6,294 nucleotides of DNA from Methylococcaceae bacterium NSP1-2. GTDB taxonomy: Bacteria > Pseudomonadota > Gammaproteobacteria > Methylococcales > Methylomonadaceae. The translations under genes and the position numbers were made by a program. A model generated the notes under the pieces. The model saw nothing but the letters and a program-made list of their open reading frames with translations. It did no database searches and had not been told where the DNA came from. Below, piece after piece: positions 6,258 through 6,294 of the stretch. The stretch spans positions 1 to 6,294 of the forward strand of contig NQJH01000181.1 of assembly GCA_002256685.1 (NCBI GenBank), read 5' to 3'. Numbering within the stretch: position 1 is the first letter of the stretch; every line of letters begins with the position of its first letter.

Positions 6258-6294
6258 CTAAACGCGGCGTTTCTTAGGTGGACGGCAACCATTA
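6258..6294 (-). CDS. rpsK: 30S ribosomal protein S11, C-terminal end (partial)
   Basis: The last 11 complete codons read NGCRPPKKRRV followed by TAG (6258-6260), the highly conserved C-terminus of S11, which contacts 16S rRNA in the platform of the small subunit. The gene runs off the right edge of the window. It ends 17 bases before rpsD, which gives the canonical order rpsK-rpsD-rpoA-rplQ. Its TAG stop also shows that TAG is used as an ordinary stop in this genome. Confidence 0.93.
   Translation of the reverse strand, partial: NGCRPPKKRRV

Overview
The window looks like a gammaproteobacterial chromosome segment of moderate to low GC. The ribosomal proteins S4 and L17 and the RNA polymerase alpha subunit align closely, from memory, with the E. 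coli proteins, and the gene order rpsK-rpsD-rpoA-rplQ is the canonical end of the alpha operon. A finer placement is not secure. Paired NuoM-like proteins outside an obvious complete complex I operon would fit a sulfur-oxidising or other chemolithotrophic lineage, but that is only a guess.

Layout. Plus strand, 1-3110: the last 14 codons of a hydrophobic protein, then two large membrane proteins of the NuoM/NdhD/MrpD (proton-conducting antiporter-like) family. They are tightly packed: 7 bp separate the upstream stop from the first NuoM start, and the two NuoM genes overlap by 8 bp. No nuoN follows, and the cluster ends at a convergent junction. Minus strand, 3133-4092: a gene that I recognise as COG2958 family, with an N-terminal winged-helix-like part and a C-terminal part carrying PD-(D/E)XK-type nuclease motifs. 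A single in-frame TAG at codon 103 interrupts it, while the reading frame is otherwise intact. Minus strand, 4147-6294: a strong intrinsic terminator, then (in transcription order from the right edge) the end of rpsK, rpsD, rpoA and rplQ.

How it works together. The right part is core transcription and translation machinery made from one polycistronic message. The left part encodes membrane subunits of a complex I-like or complex I-derived ion-translocating assembly. The second copy (NuoM-B) keeps the buried charged residues expected for ion translocation, whereas the first copy (NuoM-A) has lost or moved several of them. Between these two blocks sits the interrupted accessory gene, which seems unrelated to either neighbour.

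The points most worth a second look are the amber-interrupted COG2958 gene, the altered charged residues of NuoM-A, and the identity of the tandem-NuoM cluster, which genes upstream of this window would decide.
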